DNA of 64,000 nt from assembly GCF_947242115.1 (NCBI RefSeq), contig NC_074711.1:39461265-39525264 (forward strand), read 5' to 3'. The notes below the pieces were generated by a model. That model worked only from the letters and a program-made list of their open reading frames with translations. It did no database searches and was not told the origin of the DNA. How positions within the stretch are numbered: position 1 is the stretch's first letter; each line of letters starts with the position of its first letter. The position numbers and the translations under genes were made by a program. Positions 60,401-64,000 of the stretch are shown here, piece after piece. Source of the DNA: Biomphalaria glabrata (Eukaryota; Mollusca; Gastropoda; Planorbidae).

Positions 60401-63241
60401 TTGACATATTCAGAATGTTTTTAATATGAGGCTAACTTGTAATACAATAAGTATTGTTACTTGTCAATACTTTACTGTATTATTTTGATTCTCATTGCTT
60501 CTTAAAATGCACCCCAGATGTACATTTCCTGAGCACAGTACAGCACACTGTGAATGCTGGTAGAAATGTGATTGTACAGAGTCATGAGGTTAGAGAAAGA
60601 GACAAGAAAGAATGAATGTTGTTCACCCTAGTTTTTGTGGATTTTTAGTTACTAAATGGTACAGAATTTGGAACTACACTTGTCTGTTATATCTGATGAA
60701 TTAAAAAAATCCAACCACAATATGTAGAAACAAAAACTTAAGCTTTTAGTTTTCTACTTACCACATCACCACCTGATGCAAAGGATACAACATGCAATGG
60801 ATGATCAGCAATAATCTGAAATAGAAAACATACTTGGCTGCTAAACAAAATCTATAAACCACAATCTAACACTTTAATAGAGTTCATTTATCATGATTTT
60901 ATTTTTCCATCTTACCTCTCCAGACTCCATCACCATAAGATTTATACTGTCTGTAGTAATGGTAAGGTTCACATTGGATCCAGAATACTGCATGTGGGGT
61001 GAGTCTCCCATCATTTTTGCCAATCTACGGTCAATCTAAAATGAACAGCAAGGCAAAAATTAATGTCTAATAAATGCCACTGAATTTACAAATAAGGATA
61101 TTTTAAGCAAAATATAAGGATCTCTAGGTTTTTAGTATATCTATAAACTTATGCAATTATATAATAGTTTGAATTAAAAGGTTGTTTTATTGGGGGTTTT
61201 TTGCTACCATGATTTCTTATAAATAAGTTAATAAATAAGAAAGGTTGACAATGAACTATCATGTCTAAAACGGTTACCAGACAAAATAGTGCAAGACAAA
61301 ATAGTGAAGATTTATAATATGTAAAATAAGTACAGGATTTTAGTAAGTGAGTTCCTGTACAGGTTTTTTTTTTTGTTGAGGCCTCTCCTTTCTTTATCTA
61401 CACTGGTTCAGGCTGTGCCTAAGTAATTAATACAGGTTTTCACAGTACATGCACTCATTGATCACTGTGCTGTACCTCTGTTATATGCACTACTGCCATC
61501 TAAACAGGAAGCAGAGTTAGTTCAATTCTGCAGGAAACTGTTGGAACTAAGAACTGTGATGTTAGATTTTGAGAAGGTAAGAAAAAGCAGTAAGCAAAGT
61601 ATTCCCAGTTACCAGACGTGTCACTGATGGAGTTTCTATGTAACATTGCATACAATATGACTTTGTGAAAGTCCTTTTTTGTAGATCTGACAAGTATGGA
61701 AGTATGCATGTTTTTGAAGTGCATTTTTGGAATATAAATAAATATGATATATATTGAAATTATTCATTTTTGCTTATTCTATTGTGTTTGCATATTCTTA
61801 TTTTACAATCTCTGAAGTGTTTACTGCAAAATGATGGGAAAATAATGATACAATAAAAATTTAAAATATTTGTTCTAGTCTATTTTGTTTGCACTATTTA
61901 GTCAGGTCACCGACTTAAACATAACAAGTATTTAAAATGTATTTACAGTTTTGTAGCGTACCAACCTTTTTTCTTTTTGATACAGTTTTTAACCCAGCTG
62001 CTTCAGCTACCCTATTGATTGACTCTCTGAAGCAAAATTACAGAACATGAGACTTTTAAAAATATTTCATAACATAAATTTTTTTATATTTAATTAACAA
62101 TATTTTGAATGACAAACACAAATTTTGTTTTATCATTTTAAGTGAGATGTTTTTATTTTAAATACTGGTAATAAATATATTTTAAGGATGCTCATCTGAA
62201 CTAAACCTTACCGTGCAATAGTTGTTCTTGTTTCAAAGTCTAAACTTTTCATAGACTCTTTGATTTCTAAACAACCAACATACTGTAGGGAAGAAAGATA
62301 CATTTTAATTTTTTTTTTTAAAGGTAAGATTTCTTAAACTTTCATATCCACAGATCATCAAGTTTGTAAATCAGCAAGTTAGTAAAATGAAATACAAAAT
62401 TTATGTTAGCTTTTGATTTTCTATCTAATGAAGTAACTTCAATATGAATATTAAATTTAAAATCTAAGTAATCTAAACAAACAAAATGGGATAAAGTTAC
62501 TTTTAAAATGTAAATACCGGGTATCCATATTTAGACCAAAAAAAAAAGTTTTGGAGAATATTTCATAAAAAGCTTGTTTGTAGACTATATTTATTTTGCA
62601 TAATTGTCATGGTTTAGAAAATTATTTTAAAATTACTGACATTAAAAAAATATTGCATTAATGGTATTAATCTAGTTTTTCGTGTTGAGTAGTAAATTTC
62701 ATTTAGTGTTTTTTTGTTCAGGGGAGGGGGGGATTGTTTCAGTCAAGCATATTCAAGCTAGCTCACATCAACAATCTCTACTAATTTATTAATCTCTAAT
62801 TCAAAATGGGATGCACAGACCTTACAATCATTAAAAAGGGGTTTCTAAATATTGGTTTAATATTCATATTTAGTATGGCATTTTTATTCAGACATTATCA
62901 GCACATCAAGCTTAAGGAACAGGATTACTAAGATCAGCATAATATAGTCTTTTAATCTGCTTCCTAAACATGCTTCAATTATATGCCACCATCATTACAG
63001 AAAAATTTGCTCTTTAATAATTTTTTTTTACATTAAAAAAAATGAACATTGTTTAACAGAGAAAAAGAATCTTCAACAAAGTATAGCTTACTCTAACTCC
63101 ATAGCAAATACCAGCATCTGGTAAAAGCTGTACATCGGGGTGGATCCACCCCATTTCAGGCTTATTCATGAAGCTTCCTGTTCGTGACCATTCAGAATTT
63201 GAAGTTGCACCTTTATTGTTCTTTTTCTTCACTTTGTCCAT
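55359..63241 (-). CDS. SHC: SHC-transforming protein (PTB-SH2 signalling adaptor), 12 coding exons
   Basis: SHC adaptors bind phosphotyrosines of activated receptors and recruit GRB2-SOS to Ras-MAPK. Minus-strand exons: 63241-63092, 62282-62212, 62026-61966, 61035-60916, 60815-60762, 60166-59988, 59867-59717, 59543-59495, 58936-58835, 57908-57739, 56178-56047 and 55496-55359; 1,377 bases, 458 residues (human p52Shc 473). The PTB domain (about 18-210) opens [15 protein letters not shown] and includes [20 protein letters not shown] and [12 protein letters not shown]. The linker keeps DDYYND (227-232), equivalent to the human Y239/Y240 GRB2 site, a second possible YxN site SYDNN (292-296), and the adaptin-type FDMEPF (310-315; human FDMKPF). 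SH2 runs from [10 protein letters not shown] (360) with the phosphate-binding Arg in FLVR (383) to about 450. The start matches the p52 form; no CH2 extension (p66) is visible here. Confidence 0.97.
57346..57419 (+). repeat. AT dinucleotide microsatellite in a SHC intron
   Basis: About 37 uninterrupted AT units in the intron between coding exons 10 and 11 of SHC. Such a length is normally highly polymorphic. Confidence 0.95.
59092..59365 (+). mobile_element. tRNA-derived SINE, family 1, copy 4, in a SHC intron
   Basis: Head GTGTAGTGGCTGAACAGTAA and B box CCAGATTCAAATCCTGGTG; body GAAGACTGGGATTTTTAATT, CAACATTAGTTGGGGAAAAG, GTTGTGCTGGCCACATGACA and CACCACAAGGTCTAAAAG. It lies antisense to SHC, between coding exons 8 and 9. 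Confidence 0.85.
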
Positions 63242-64000
63242 CACATGATACTATCTTTAGATATGCAAAGCTAATTGAACAATTGTAATACTACTAAAAC
63301 TAGTTTACAGTATTTTTCACTTTAAACTTAGGCATGTACCCACATACTGTATAGTATTAGTAATAATCACTGATAATAAAAGGAAACCTTAAATATCTGA
63401 ATTTAATTTATATTACTAAAATAAAAAAAAAATACTTCTCTACATATTTACTTTTAATATTTAATTTGTCTTTTACACTTTCTTTTCAGTCTCTTAGAAT
63501 GGCAGTTTCTAAGACCAATTTTTTAAAAAATGGGTTAGCAAAATATTACTATAGAGAGTTAAGCAAACTTTAAGTTTGAATAGTAGGAAAAAGTCTTTGC
63601 ATAGGCTTGCCAAGCTTCTAAAAATACATTTTTACCAAAGATTGAAAAGGTCATCTAATTTTTACAAAGCTTATATCAACTCAACCTGTCTTGTCTGTCT
63701 GGTAAAAAGTTTGTGCAAGTCCCACATCCATTCTCTGATCAATTTGCACAATTATTTATTGGTATAGACAAGACATGAATCAATAAAAATAAACAAGTAG
63801 TCAATTAACTACTGGTAATTAATTATTTTGTTTGATACCATCAAGGGAAATTAAACCTTCAGTCTTCACAGATATGGCTAAATTTGTAGGGTTTTGTCCC
63901 CTTAGAAAATTGAACACAATATTTCACCCACACCCATTCTTGGATCAAGAAATCTATGTAACTCTCATTGCTGGAAATTCAGTCACTATTACACTGACTA
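63242..64000. other. Sequence upstream of the SHC start codon
   Basis: AT-rich sequence with no recognised coding exon or repeat. It should contain the SHC 5' UTR, the first intron or the promoter, but no convincing splice donor or promoter element could be chosen. Confidence 0.4.

Noticed and set aside
63242-63246. Alternative SHC start just upstream of ATG 63241
   Set aside because: The upstream ATG (63246-63244) is out of frame and the in-frame codon before 63241 is GTG.

Overview
The window is AT-rich animal nuclear DNA with spliced genes, long introns and many transposon remains. Invertebrate-type gene sequences, dense short TCTAGATCTAGA-type runs between genes and tRNA-headed SINEs fit a gastropod mollusc, most likely a planorbid freshwater snail. 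The species call is inference; the sequence alone does not fix it.

Layout. (1) 0-12.4 kb, plus strand: the 3' part of an unrecognised coiled-coil protein gene, with a possible solo LTR and a hAT remnant in its longest intron and a long probable 3' UTR. (2) 12.6-18.1 kb, minus: a complete 8-exon GTPBP3/MnmE gene (mitochondrial tRNA-modifying GTPase). (3) 18.1-24.4 kb: an intergenic block holding two nested or abutting TIR elements (B and C), a tRNA-derived SINE and a LINE tail. (4) 24.4-31.3 kb, plus: a small acidic, serine-rich protein gene I do not recognise; one intron holds a pogo-like transposon with an RTE-type LINE inside it, another a 1.5 kb hAT-type element. (5) 31.9-37.6 kb, minus: a complete PMF1/NNF1 gene (MIS12 kinetochore complex), one intron carrying a hAT element with a perfect 8-bp target duplication. 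(6) 37.6-49.5 kb: transposon-rich block with a second pogo-like copy (itself hit by a LINE), a 5.35 kb foldback element (A) containing another TIR element (D), and a second copy of B next to it. (7) 50.8-51.3 kb, plus: mitochondrial ribosomal protein bL34m. (8) 55.4-63.2 kb, minus: a complete 12-coding-exon SHC adaptor gene (PTB-linker-SH2).

The host genes are not a functional cluster. Two are nuclear genes for mitochondrial translation (GTPBP3, MRPL34), one is a kinetochore gene, one a receptor-signalling adaptor. Genes 1 and 2, and genes 4 and 5, are convergent pairs with 3' ends a few hundred bases apart. Exon boundaries were set by hand from GT-AG (one possible GC-AG) sites and by requiring an open frame; for GTPBP3, PMF1 and SHC all exon lengths sum to whole codons.

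The most unusual feature is a set of TIR elements (A/B, C and D), each carrying many subterminal copies of its own version of a TGTYCG-type motif and sitting inside or against one another. This may be a little-described transposon group. No transposase for it was recognised here.
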